A stretch of DNA of 64,000 nucleotides from Mucilaginibacter gotjawali (GTDB lineage: Bacteria; Bacteroidota; Bacteroidia; Sphingobacteriales; Sphingobacteriaceae). Numbering within the stretch: the first letter of the stretch is position 1; each line of letters begins with the position of its first letter. The notes beneath the pieces were generated by a model that was given only the letters and a program-made list of their open reading frames with translations, did not search any database and had not been told where the DNA came from. This document shows positions 1 to 7,626 of this stretch, one piece after another. The translations under genes were made by a program, and so were the position numbers. The DNA lies in the NCBI RefSeq assembly GCF_002355435.1, contig NZ_AP017313.1, forward strand, positions 5,270,001 through 5,334,000. Reading direction: 5' to 3'.

Positions 1-67
1 ACTCAATAATACGCAAGATAACAGTTTCAATAATCATTGCTAATTTTAGCAACTGTTTTGTTACAAT

Positions 68-586
68 ATGGAATTACAAGGACAAGGGTTTAAACTTCGC
101 GATTGGAAAACGGATGACGTTGAGCCGCTGCAAAAGCATGCGGACAATCCCAATATTTACTCGTATTTGCTGGACAGGTTCCCCCATCCTTATACCATGG
201 AAGCGGCCAAAAGCTGGGTTAGTATGATGCTCAACCAAAATCCGCAGGTTAATTTTGTTATTGATGTTGATGGCCACCTGGCTGGCGTTATCGGCCTTGA
301 AATAAGGGAAGATGTTTACCGGAAAACGGCCCTGCTGGGCTATTGGATCAGCGAAACCCTATGGGGAAAAGGGATTATGCCCCTGGCCATAAAACTGATC
401 ACTACTTATGCTTTCGAAAACCTGGGGCTAATACGCATACAAGCCGGGGTTTTGAGCAATAATCCGCGGTCAATGCGGGCATTGCAAAAAGCCGGTTTTA
501 CCAAAGAGGGCGTTTTAAAAAACAACATCATAAAAAATGGCATCATCCTGGATGAACATATTTTTGCAGCCCTTAAAAATAATTGA
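68..586 (+). CDS. GNAT-family N-acetyltransferase (RimJ/RimL-like)
   Basis: A 172-residue single-domain acetyltransferase of the RimJ/RimL (Acetyltransf_3) type, expected to move acetyl from acetyl-CoA to a protein N-terminus or small amine in the cytoplasm. It opens with a typical first strand (GFKLRDWKTDDVEPL), has the central strand with LLGYWISETLWGKGI, whose Gly-rich turn matches the acetyl-CoA pyrophosphate loop, and ends with the family motif SNNPRSMRALQKAGF. Length is normal. No signal peptide. The ATG lies only 67 bases from the window edge and no clear promoter is visible. It is co-directional with the peptide/MNIO locus but separated by about 160 bases, so a role there is not supported. 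The substrate cannot be told from sequence. Confidence 0.9.
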   Translation: MELQGQGFKLRDWKTDDVEPLQKHADNPNIYSYLLDRFPHPYTMEAAKSWVSMMLNQNPQVNFVIDVDGHLAGVIGLEIREDVYRKTALLGYWISETLWGKGIMPLAIKLITTYAFENLGLIRIQAGVLSNNPRSMRALQKAGFTKEGVLKNNIIKNGIILDEHIFAALKNN

Positions 587-670
587 ATACCCACACCGGT
601 TGCCTTGCCAGGTATTTTTACTCAATAGCCATTCGTATTAGTACGCAATAAATCAGGTACTTTCCCCCTT

Positions 671-699
671 TTTAAGGCTCACCCAGCCTAGTACCTTTA
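671..699 (+). promoter_or_regulatory. Putative promoter of the first small peptide gene
   Basis: TACCTTTA at 692-699 matches 7 of 8 positions of the Bacteroidota -7 box TAnnTTTG. A weak -33-like TTTAAGG lies about 17 bases upstream at 671-677. The identical octamer stands at the equivalent place upstream of the second peptide (1093-1100), followed in both cases by a GC-rich inverted repeat. The duplication supports function; the -33 element is poor. Confidence 0.45.
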
Positions 700-705
700 C
701 CCTAT

Positions 706-718
706 GAGCAGGGCGCTC
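706..718 (+). promoter_or_regulatory. Leader hairpin or operator, copy 1
   Basis: GAGC (706-709) and GCTC (715-718) form a 4-bp inverted repeat around AGGGC, just after the -7 box and so at about the predicted transcript start. The second copy (1106-1122) has the same layout with A-T replacing G-C at the outer pair, so pairing is kept while bases differ. It could be a 5'-terminal RNA hairpin or a DNA operator. Confidence 0.4.
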
Positions 719-747
719 TGTTTTGATAATGAAAATAGACCCGGGTT

Positions 748-969
748 ATGGCAACAGAAGGAAGTTTTACAACAGCGACTAATATTTACGTAGCTACCGC
801 CTCAAAATTAAGTTTTGAGCAGATACGCAGTGTAACCAACGAATTGTTGCAGATCCTGGGATACCCCGACAGTTATACCGGTTTCACCTTCCATTTTATT
901 GATGACGGCCATTTAATACAAGCCAACGCATCAGTAGACCATATGCTCAGGATTTCCATAGGAAATTAA
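748..969 (+). CDS. Small peptide, candidate RiPP precursor paralogue 1 (Cys-less)
   Basis: A 73-residue peptide with no recognised domain. It aligns without gaps to the 70-residue peptide at 1186-1398 from residue 19 to about 54: both share SKLS-EQ, a leucine/isoleucine-rich helix, G-P--Y-GF-F-FID-G and a variable tail. At positions 39 and 42, where the paralogue has Cys in GCPSC, this copy has Tyr and Ser (GYPDS). The position ahead of a DUF692/MNIO enzyme suggests a precursor of a ribosomally made, modified peptide, but losing both Cys means it may be a different substrate, a decoy or a decayed copy. No signal peptide or membrane segment. Real-gene status rests on the paralogy and on its own promoter-like region. 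Confidence 0.7.
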   Translation: MATEGSFTTATNIYVATASKLSFEQIRSVTNELLQILGYPDSYTGFTFHFIDDGHLIQANASVDHMLRISIGN

Positions 970-1069
970 GCAGCTCATCTTGACCTTTTTCTCTTTCAAA
1001 AACCGAAGTTACGTAGTTATACGCAGGCTAAAACCGTAGTGAACCCATGCAGATCAGGGGTTTTTCCGC

Positions 1070-1100
1070 TTGCCGGCCTCCACCGGCTGATCTACCTTTA
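1070..1100 (+). promoter_or_regulatory. Putative promoter of the second peptide-MNIO operon
   Basis: TACCTTTA at 1093-1100 is a 7/8 match to TAnnTTTG. TTG at 1070-1072 can serve as the -33 element, with 20 bases between, inside the usual 17-23 range. The octamer and the following GC-rich inverted repeat are shared with the region before the first peptide gene, so leader and gene were probably duplicated together. Confidence 0.55.
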
Positions 1101-1105
1101 TCCCT

Positions 1106-1122
1106 ATAAGCGGGGCGCTTAT
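1106..1122 (+). promoter_or_regulatory. Leader hairpin or operator, copy 2
   Basis: ATAAGCG (1106-1112) and CGCTTAT (1116-1122) are perfect 7-bp arms around GGG. It begins about six bases after the -7 box, so a transcript from this promoter would carry the hairpin at its extreme 5' end. It corresponds to the shorter copy at 706-718. It may stabilise the mRNA or be bound by a regulator as DNA. Confidence 0.5.
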
Positions 1123-1185
1123 GAATCTACCCCCGGAAGCCGAAAAGGGTGAAAAGAGTAGGCAACATTTATTAAATCTACCACT

Positions 1186-1398
1186 ATGAAATCGGGAAGA
1201 AAATTTTCAAAAGAAAACGCAGTTTTGGTATCCGTACCATCAAAACTATCACTTGAACAAACCCAGCACATTACCAAAGAGATCCTGGGTATTGTTGGCT
1301 GCCCAAGCTGTTATTCAGGTTTTAAATTCCAGTTTATTGACGAAGGTGAAATAATCACCGCAAGATTCAGTGAAAACCAGGAATTAAGCATCCATTAA
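1186..1398 (+). CDS. Small peptide, candidate MNIO-modified RiPP precursor (CPSC motif)
   Basis: A 70-residue peptide ending 16 bases before the DUF692/MNIO gene, so almost surely co-translated with it. Residues 19-37 form an amphipathic leader-like helix (SKLSLEQTQHITKEILGIV), followed by GCPSCYSGFKFQFIDEG with Cys39 and Cys42, then a polar tail. MNIO enzymes are known to modify Cys or Asp in precursor peptides (for example in methanobactin and 3-thiaglutamate pathways), so the CPSC pair is the natural candidate core. There is no signal peptide, and no export or protease gene lies beside it. The paralogue at 748-969 is collinear but lacks both Cys. The function as a precursor is inferred from context. 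Confidence 0.8.
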   Translation: MKSGRKFSKENAVLVSVPSKLSLEQTQHITKEILGIVGCPSCYSGFKFQFIDEGEIITARFSENQELSIH

Positions 1399-1414
1399 AA
1401 CCAGGCATTAAAAA

Positions 1415-2878
1415 ATGAATGAACTTGGTGTAGGGCTTATTTATTTCCAGGGATTTGAAAACTTTCTTGCATCGCATTCATCGCTGATCGACGTGGTTGA
1501 GATCGAACCTCAAACATTTTGGTACGATAAAAATGATGAATGTGATGCATTTAAGTATGATGCCGATGTTACGGCATTCCTCAGCTCTTATAATCGCCCC
1601 AAATTATTCCACGGGGTGGGTTACCCCATTGGCGGAACTTGCGTGCCCCCGGCTCAGCACTTTAATACGCTGCGGCAACAGGCGAAAGAGTTAAAGCCAC
1701 AATGGATCAGCGAGCATTTGAGTTTTAATATGTTTAATGATGCAGGCCGGGAAATAAATTCAGGCTTTCTTCTTCCACCCTTACAAACGGCTGAAGGCGT
1801 AAAAATTGCGGCGGCCAATATCAGGGCCTACCGCGACGAAATGGGCCTTCCATTTGCGTTTGAAACCGGTGCAAACTATCTTAAACCACGCAGGAACGAG
1901 ATGCCGGATGGCCTATTCGTAAGGAAAGTGGCCGAAGAAGCCGACTGCCATATTTTGCTCGACCTGCACAATATCCTCGCAAATCAGCGAAACGGCAGGC
2001 AGGGCGTACGCGATTTTTTAAAATGCCTGCCTTTTGAGCGGGTAATTGAGCTTCATGTTGGCGGTGGTTTTTATTATAAGGACTTTTACCTGGATGCCCA
2101 CAGCGGCCCTTCAGACGCTGAGTTGTTCAGCATTCTTGAAGAAGTGGTTGGCAAATTGCCCAACCTTAAGGCCCTGATGTTTGAGATCGATCCCGAATCA
2201 TTTACAAAAGTGCCGCAATCTGCCATAAGAAACCAGCTGAATACCATGCGGCAGATCTGGGATAAAAGGGGCTACTACCAGAAAAAGCAAAAAGCAAAAC
2301 CTGCCGTTTGTCCCGAAGCAGGTACGGATGCAATCATCACAGTTGCTGAATGGGAAAATACGCTTGGCAAAATGGTGTTAGGCAAACCGATAGACAATGA
2401 GCTTTCAGAGGAATTGCTGCATGACAAAGGCATTTCGATCATTAAGGATATGGTCTTTAATTTCAGGGGTTCTGTATTGATTTCTACCTTAAAATTCTCT
2501 ACCCGCTTACTCCGCCTTTCGGTTGGCGAAGCGGTATTTAAGCGCTATGTGAATGATTTTTTCGACCTGGCAGCCCCGGAGCTGTTACCTGTTGTTGCAG
2601 CAGAACAGTTTTCGGCATATATCAAATCAAACAATACTATTGTCCCCTACCTCGATAAGATTTTGGAATACGAACTGGCCGCTATTCATACGGCGATAGA
2701 CAAACAAAAACGCATGGTGAATTTTGACTTTGACCCGGCACCGCTATTCGCCGCACTTGAGGCGGCACGGATGCCTGTAGAACCATTGGCGCCTAAAACC
2801 CTGAACCTGCAGGTTGTTTTTGAAAACCAGGCAAAAGCTGCCGATTCGCTTGCATTTAACCCGGTGGTGCATAACTGA
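1415..2878 (+). CDS. DUF692/MNIO multinuclear iron oxidase with C-terminal partner-like domain
   Basis: 487 residues. Residues 1-290 are a DUF692 TIM-barrel of the MNIO family (relatives: MbnB, TglH), which uses iron to rearrange peptide side chains, often Cys. Expected metal ligands are visible in order: His66 (FHGVG), Glu100-His101 (SEHLSF), Glu150 (FETGANY), Asp183 (LLDLHNI), His214 (ELHVGG), Asp227 and His229 (LDAHSG) and Glu257 (FEIDPE). In many DUF692 proteins the fourth motif reads LDVNN; here a His (185) replaces the first Asn. Residues ~305-487 add a largely helical region resembling the separate partner proteins (MbnC/DUF2063 type) usually encoded next door, so this looks like an enzyme-partner fusion. 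It lies 16 bases after the CPSC peptide gene and ends 9 bases before a convergent gene, so the unit is self-contained. Confidence 0.9.
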   Translation: MNELGVGLIYFQGFENFLASHSSLIDVVEIEPQTFWYDKNDECDAFKYDADVTAFLSSYNRPKLFHGVGYPIGGTCVPPAQHFNTLRQQAKELKPQWISEHLSFNMFNDAGREINSGFLLPPLQTAEGVKIAAANIRAYRDEMGLPFAFETGANYLKPRRNEMPDGLFVRKVAEEADCHILLDLHNILANQRNGRQGVRDFLKCLPFERVIELHVGGGFYYKDFYLDAHSGPSDAELFSILEEVVGKLPNLKALMFEIDPESFTKVPQSAIRNQLNTMRQIWDKRGYYQKKQKAKPAVCPEAGTDAIITVAEWENTLGKMVLGKPIDNELSEELLHDKGISIIKDMVFNFRGSVLISTLKFSTRLLRLSVGEAVFKRYVNDFFDLAAPELLPVVAAEQFSAYIKSNNTIVPYLDKILEYELAAIHTAIDKQKRMVNFDFDPAPLFAALEAARMPVEPLAPKTLNLQVVFENQAKAADSLAFNPVVHN

Positions 2879-2887
2879 AATGCATCC

Positions 2888-4078
2888 CTAATTCACCAGG
2901 TTGCCATTTAAATCCACCGTCCGGGCAAATGGATTTAAATACCGGTTGATTAAAACGGCAAATTCCCGGCGCGTAATGGAGCGGTTAATGTCAAAATCCA
3001 GGGTAAACTTATAGCGGGTTTTCCAATCGCTTTTTATCCGGGCATTTAAAACCAGCGGATCGGTTAGCGTATAATCACTGATGAGCGATAGTGTATTGGC
3101 AACGGTAAACTTCTCGCCCGGCTTTTCTTTATTAAACCATAAAAAGGCGCGGGAATAAATTTCGGTTAAAACGGGTTTTATCCTTTCGGTCATAACCGGA
3201 GCATCAGGCATAAAATCACACCCGGAATCGCCCGATTCACCCTTTATTAAACCCGTCGCACCCACCTGTTGTATAGCACGCCAATCGTGGTCGGTTTCCG
3301 GGATATCGAAAAAGGGAAGCAGGGCGCCTTTAAAATCCAGAATCTCACCCTGGATAATTCTTACCTTCAAGTTTTTCGTACTTGTTTTGAAGAAGGCGCA
3401 ATAAGCAGCCACAGCGCCTACGCCTTGTCCCAGCGTTGTCTTGTTTGCCAGATAACGCAAATGTTTTGAGGATGGAAATAGTGCCTCGGCAACTAATAAA
3501 TTATCCGTTCCATTAGCTATTACAGCTTTCATCGGGATGGTATAGATTGGAAAAGGCGGATAATCATCATCAGAGGCGGAAGTACCATTATTGCGCTCCC
3601 ATTGCAATCCCCCGCCCATAGCTATTGATGTACGGTATGATCCCGATCCGGGCTTATTCAGCAGACTATCTAACCGGCTAAAAGTTGCTTTTGCAAAAGA
3701 GGTAACGTTTCCTTGAGGGGTGGCGTCAATTACTACCCGGGCTCTTATAATTTTATCTTTACCATTTTCGCTAATCTTTACTTCCCAAAATTCATTTTCC
3801 TTTTTTATGCCTGAAAATGTTGAATTTGTATAAACAGTAAGGTTTTTTACCGAATCCATCATTTTTTTTAAAATGGGGGTTCCTGACAATGAATCTTCTT
3901 CTGCCAATACCGTTTTCGCCTTACTCCTTGCACTCTGCATCGCCGCGGCTACGCCGCTCGCACTGCCGCCAATTACCAATACATCGGTTTTGATAATTTG
4001 GGCGTAGGTGGATGGGAAGTAAAAAACAAGTAATATAAGGATTAGCTTTTTTATCATCGGGCTATCAAATAATTTCAT
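2888..4078 (-). CDS. Exported FAD-dependent oxidoreductase
   Basis: 396 residues (or 389 from Met8 at 4057, which places a cleaner signal peptide MIKKLILILLVFYFPSTYAQ at the N-terminus). The mature start shows the dinucleotide-binding fold TDVLVIGGSASGVAAAMQSAR, then the ADP-ribose acidic end AEEDS, and ARVVIDATPQGN as a second FAD contact. This fits the FAD-dependent oxidoreductases (FAD_oxidored, PF12831) that Bacteroidota secrete to the periplasm, often near glycan-use genes; the substrate is unknown. It converges on the MNIO gene with a 9-bp gap and is divergent from the YfiT-like gene. The short C-terminus compared with 500-600-residue relatives suggests a compact family member. Confidence 0.85.
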   Translation of the reverse strand: MKLFDSPMIKKLILILLVFYFPSTYAQIIKTDVLVIGGSASGVAAAMQSARSKAKTVLAEEDSLSGTPILKKMMDSVKNLTVYTNSTFSGIKKENEFWEVKISENGKDKIIRARVVIDATPQGNVTSFAKATFSRLDSLLNKPGSGSYRTSIAMGGGLQWERNNGTSASDDDYPPFPIYTIPMKAVIANGTDNLLVAEALFPSSKHLRYLANKTTLGQGVGAVAAYCAFFKTSTKNLKVRIIQGEILDFKGALLPFFDIPETDHDWRAIQQVGATGLIKGESGDSGCDFMPDAPVMTERIKPVLTEIYSRAFLWFNKEKPGEKFTVANTLSLISDYTLTDPLVLNARIKSDWKTRYKFTLDFDINRSITRREFAVLINRYLNPFARTVDLNGNLVN

Positions 4079-4149
4079 ACAAACGCTAAATTAGGCCAAA
4101 ACCTTGCTGCGAATTAAAATTATACTTAATTTAATTTTTTTTTAGACCA

Positions 4150-4674
4150 ATGACCGACGAACAACAAAAATATCCTATCGGGAAATTCAAGGCCCCCGTA
4201 TCGTACACACAGGACGACATCCGTACCTGGATCACCATTATTAAAGAATTTCCGGGCAGGTTGCGCCATGCCATTATCGCCCTGAATGAAAAACAACTGG
4301 ATACGCCATACCGGCTTGGAGGCTGGACCCTGAGGCAGGTGGTGCATCATGTTGCCGACAGCCACATGAACAGCTTAATGCGTTTTAAATGGGCGCTTAC
4401 CGAAGAAAGCACCACCATAAAACCTTATGAGGAAGCCGATTGGGCCTTATTGCCAGATTACCGCATGCCTGTTGAACCTTCGTTAAAAATAATTGAAGGC
4501 ATCCACCAGCGCTGGGCCGCATTGCTGGAAAGTTTTACGGAAGATGAATGGAACCGTACTTTTGTTAACCCCGAATCGGGCAATACGTTGCAGCTTAAAA
4601 AAGCACTTGCGCTATACGCCTGGCACAGCAAGCATCACCTTGCACATGTTACGGAAACGATAAAAACCTTTTAA
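4150..4674 (+). CDS. YfiT/DinB-family putative metal-dependent hydrolase or thiol transferase
   Basis: 174 residues, the normal size of the YfiT group of the DinB superfamily. The family is a four-helix bundle that binds Ni/Zn through three His. They are visible in VVHHVADSH (about residues 66-74) and in the C-terminal WHSKHHLAHV (about 157-166). The proline-rich start YPIGKFKAP and the GGWTLRQ helix are hallmarks of YfiT-like sequences, also called BstA in bacillithiol producers. In Bacteroidota the thiol partner is uncertain. Cytoplasmic, no signal. It is divergent from the FAD oxidoreductase across an AT-rich 70-bp gap and convergent with the HMA-like gene (13 bp apart). Confidence 0.85.
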   Translation: MTDEQQKYPIGKFKAPVSYTQDDIRTWITIIKEFPGRLRHAIIALNEKQLDTPYRLGGWTLRQVVHHVADSHMNSLMRFKWALTEESTTIKPYEEADWALLPDYRMPVEPSLKIIEGIHQRWAALLESFTEDEWNRTFVNPESGNTLQLKKALALYAWHSKHHLAHVTETIKTF

Positions 4675-4687
4675 TTTTTCGGGGCGT

Positions 4688-5188
4688 TTATATAGCCACA
4701 TGATATACGCGGCCTGTTTTTGCCGGGTCATCATTAACAATGAGGCCGCTATATTTTTTGGTGACTGACCGCGGGGCAAAACCTTTATCAACAAGGATAA
4801 AAGCCACCTCGCCGCTTAGCGGTTTATCCGCGTTCACCAATTTAAAGTTAGCGCCGTGCGAACTAAAATAATTATTGGTAACCTTTACATTGTCAAAATT
4901 AAAGGTGGCCTTTAAAAAGCTGATAAAAAAGTTTTCTTCGTGAACGATATTGCTGATCTGGTCGAAATTTACAGGCTTATCACTCTTAAAAGTAATTACA
5001 TAAATATTATGCATCAGGTCGGGCTTAACATCCTGGATAAATGGCAGCGCCCTCAATGAATTTTCGGTAGTTTTTGCGCACAGCGCACAGTTTAACCCGC
5101 TAACCTGTAGTTCAGCTTTTGTAAATTGAGCTTTTGCAGATCCGGCGGCTAAAACCAGCAGCATCATTACTATTTTTAATCTTTTCAT
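4688..5188 (-). CDS. Exported HMA-like (heavy-metal-associated) protein
   Basis: 166 residues. Residues 1-20 form a signal peptide ending AKAQ. An HMA-like ferredoxin fold follows: LQVSGLNCALCAKTTENSLRAL carries the metal-site variant N-C-x-x-C (Cys33, Cys36) in place of the usual GMTCxxC, then a second strand with the predicted -V-P-DL-H-IYVITF pattern. The C-terminal half (~100-166) is unassigned. A periplasmic role in copper or other metal binding is plausible. It is transcribed separately from the 5287-6138 gene, whose terminator lies in between at 5232-5261. Confidence 0.75.
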   Translation of the reverse strand: MKRLKIVMMLLVLAAGSAKAQFTKAELQVSGLNCALCAKTTENSLRALPFIQDVKPDLMHNIYVITFKSDKPVNFDQISNIVHEENFFISFLKATFNFDNVKVTNNYFSSHGANFKLVNADKPLSGEVAFILVDKGFAPRSVTKKYSGLIVNDDPAKTGRVYHVAI

Positions 5189-5231
5189 CCAGAAACTGAT
5201 TTACAAATAAATTGGCGGCATGAAAGTAAGC

Positions 5232-5261
5232 AAAAAAGCCTGTCGGTAATCCAACAGGCTT
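5232..5261 (-). terminator. Rho-independent terminator of the DUF6515-like gene
   Basis: Arms AAGCCTGT (5236-5243) and ACAGGCTT (5254-5261) pair perfectly and extend two more pairs past one mismatch. On the minus strand the hairpin is followed by six T (5237-5232). It lies 26 bases after the stop of the minus-strand gene at 5287. Confidence 0.85.
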
Positions 5262-5286
5262 ATAAATATTTTAATTTTAAACTCAA

Positions 5287-6138
5287 TTAAATGCCTTTGT
5301 CATCATCAGACGGCAGGCTGGCTATGCGATAAGCAACATTTCCACTTGGGTCGGTAACTTTCTCATAATAGATGCCATCCGGAGATACAAAATATTTTTT
5401 GCCGTTCAAATTAACCTTGCGGCAATCATCCGGTAGCTGGTTAACCATATCACCAATTTTGGGGGCAGCAACTGTTGCATTTGGGTCGGTAACATTATCA
5501 CCGGTATTTAAAACGCCATCACGGCCGGCAACCACGTATATTTTTTTACCCTTATCGTCAACACTTTCTTTGTAATAAACGCCATCAGATTCGTAATACT
5601 GAACGCCGTCTATTTTGATCGGGTTCGCATTTCGCGGAAGATCCGGCACACCGGCACCGATCGGCGGTGCTGTTACCTGGTAGCCACCATTATCATAAGG
5701 GGTATAAAAAATACCATCGTAATAGTAATACAGGCCTGCACCCCAATAAAACGGGTAATAGCCGTAAGGCAGTATGCCGCAGTAAAAACCAAGGTGCGGA
5801 TAGCCGTAATAGCCAAAGCCCGGCCTGTAAAAGGCCCCGCCATGGTAACCGGCACCACTGAAATAGCCGCGGCCGGCCCTGTAGGCTACTGTACTATGAA
5901 AATTAGCTGCTACCTGGCCGTTAATGCCTGACCGTGCGCCTACGCTATTATGAAAGCCTATTCCGCCGCCGCCAAAATGCGCGCTGGCGCCACCTCCACC
6001 ACCAGAACGGGCACCACGCTGGGCGCTCGCTGTTGAAATCATCAATACTGAAAGCAAGCTGCTTAAAAATAAACCGCCCGCATATTTATACATCCTTTTC
6101 ATCGCTTTATCTAAAATACTATTAACTGCTTTTTTCAA
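5287..6138 (-). CDS. Secreted Gly/Tyr-rich DUF6515-like protein
   Basis: 283 residues as drawn; Met13 (6102) or Met16 (6093) would start more naturally, giving a signal peptide that ends ISTASAQ. The mature N-terminal half (about 40-160) is low complexity, rich in Gly, Tyr, His and Phe (GYYGYPHLGFYCGILPYGYY), like the surface-associated DUF6515 proteins common in Bacteroidota. The C-terminal half has two copies of a small unit: KIDGVQYYESDGVYYKE (about 174-190) and NLNGKKYFVSPDGIYYEK (about 243-260), each followed by a basic or polar strand. Function is unknown. A 9-bp perfect inverted repeat lies upstream at 6177-6206. Confidence 0.75.
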   Translation of the reverse strand: MKKAVNSILDKAMKRMYKYAGGLFLSSLLSVLMISTASAQRGARSGGGGGASAHFGGGGIGFHNSVGARSGINGQVAANFHSTVAYRAGRGYFSGAGYHGGAFYRPGFGYYGYPHLGFYCGILPYGYYPFYWGAGLYYYYDGIFYTPYDNGGYQVTAPPIGAGVPDLPRNANPIKIDGVQYYESDGVYYKESVDDKGKKIYVVAGRDGVLNTGDNVTDPNATVAAPKIGDMVNQLPDDCRKVNLNGKKYFVSPDGIYYEKVTDPSGNVAYRIASLPSDDDKGI

Positions 6139-6176
6139 TTTTAAGTACGAAACTTATTTATTTAGTTTTCACCATT

Positions 6177-6206
6177 AACTATTAGACAAAAACCATGCTA
6201 ATAGTT
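6177..6206. repeat. Inverted repeat upstream of the DUF6515-like gene
   Basis: AACTATTAG (6177-6185) and CTAATAGTT (6198-6206) are perfect arms 12 bases apart in the 170-bp gap between the histidine kinase stop and the start of the secreted protein gene. Position and symmetry suggest an operator, but it could also be a weak hairpin. No full TAnnTTTG box lies next to it. Confidence 0.35.
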
Positions 6207-6308
6207 TAATTTAAAAACATAAAATTATAAATTTTCAACTTTTCTTCAATGCAAAAAACAAAGCACAAATGTAGATGCCAATACGTGCAGATTGCAATAA
6301 ATGCTACA

Positions 6309-7622
6309 TTATATTTCAATTAGAAATGCCGGCAGAATGAGCCTAAAGGTGCTCCCTTTGTCCTTTTCGGACTGAACTTCAACTTTTATACCATGAAAGC
6401 CGGCGATAGACTGAACTATGGGCAGGCCAAGCCCGAAACTATCCTGTTGAAGGGATTGCCGCATCTTTTTAAACCGGTTAAAAATATAGGGCAATTCTTC
6501 GGCACTGATGCCAATACCGGTATCAATTATGCTGACCACGAAATTGTTGCCTTCCCTGGTGGCGGTTATTTTAATTCCGCCATTTTCATAGTTGTATTTT
6601 ATCGCGTTGTTGATCAGGTTAAAAAACAAATTAAACAGCAGAAATTTATTTACATGCACCAGGTTCCAGTTTTCGGGAACGGAGGCCTCGTAAGTAATAT
6701 TTTTATCCTGCAGCCGGATAGATATCTCGTCGTAAACTTCCTGTAAAAGGGACGCGAGGGGAATCTTGTCTTCTTTTAAAAATTGATCGTTTTCAATTTG
6801 GGAGATCAGTAATAATGTTTTGGTAATGCTTTTTAAACGGTTTAATATTCGCTGCATCTCCAGCAGCCGTGATTTCAGGTCATCGCTCAGATCTTCGCGC
6901 TCAAACATGTTTTCGATCTTCGATTGAAGGATCGAAACCGGCGTCATTAACTCATGCGATGCGTTTGAAATAAATTCCCGCTCCTTTTGAAAAGTAGTTT
7001 CAATAGTTACGATCATTTTATGGATGCTGATATCCAGGTACTCAAAGTCGGACGTTGTGGTTTTAACCTTTTTATAGGAGCCAAAGTTCGGAAACTTGTT
7101 CCCGATAAGTTTGGTTTTGATGATTTGCCCGAGTGGCCGCAATACGTAAGCCGAGTAAAACTGATCGGCAAGAACAGTTAACAGGATCATGCCAAGCAGC
7201 ACAACAAAGGCGATATTTTGCAAGGGCGCTGTGGTCTCTTCTATCGAATCAATACTTTTGCCGATTTCCAGCAGGTAGCTCTTTTTGCCCAGGATAAAAT
7301 TATAGCTCAGGATCCGGTAGTCGATGGTATCCCCTTCAATTTTTCGTTTTTCGTTGCGGATGGTATCCAGGCTTTCTTCCAGCGAATCCTCATCAAGGCT
7401 GTAAAACTGGTCTTTTAAGGGTGAATAGGCCGCGTATAAATTATTTTTGATGCCGGATATTTTGATGATACCGAGCACTTTTTTCTTTTGCCGCTGCAGT
7501 TTATTGTCGGTAAAACTTTGGTTGATGTCCCTGATCAGAACGGGCAATAGCAATACGAACAAGGTTACGAGTACCAGTTTTGATATGGTGTTATACAGCG
7601 TAAGTTTTGTCCGGAGTTTCAA
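6309..7622 (-). CDS. Sensor histidine kinase
   Basis: 437 residues, membrane sensor kinase. A first transmembrane segment lies at ~12-30, a periplasmic sensor at ~31-135, a second segment at ~136-155, then a HAMP-like linker. The HisKA box ASHELMTPVS holds the phospho-acceptor His223; the ATPase has N box NLINNAIKYN, G1 DTGIGIS, F box FNRF and G2 GLGLPIV. The response-regulator gene ends four bases upstream (stop 7627), so the two are coupled. In the operon order (9609 to 6309) it is last, after a small exported protein, an outer-membrane barrel-like protein and the regulator. The stimulus cannot be read from sequence; the neighbours suggest an envelope signal. Confidence 0.95.
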   Translation of the reverse strand: MKLRTKLTLYNTISKLVLVTLFVLLLPVLIRDINQSFTDNKLQRQKKKVLGIIKISGIKNNLYAAYSPLKDQFYSLDEDSLEESLDTIRNEKRKIEGDTIDYRILSYNFILGKKSYLLEIGKSIDSIEETTAPLQNIAFVVLLGMILLTVLADQFYSAYVLRPLGQIIKTKLIGNKFPNFGSYKKVKTTTSDFEYLDISIHKMIVTIETTFQKEREFISNASHELMTPVSILQSKIENMFEREDLSDDLKSRLLEMQRILNRLKSITKTLLLISQIENDQFLKEDKIPLASLLQEVYDEISIRLQDKNITYEASVPENWNLVHVNKFLLFNLFFNLINNAIKYNYENGGIKITATREGNNFVVSIIDTGIGISAEELPYIFNRFKKMRQSLQQDSFGLGLPIVQSIAGFHGIKVEVQSEKDKGSTFRLILPAFLIEI

Positions 7623-7626
7623 AAAC

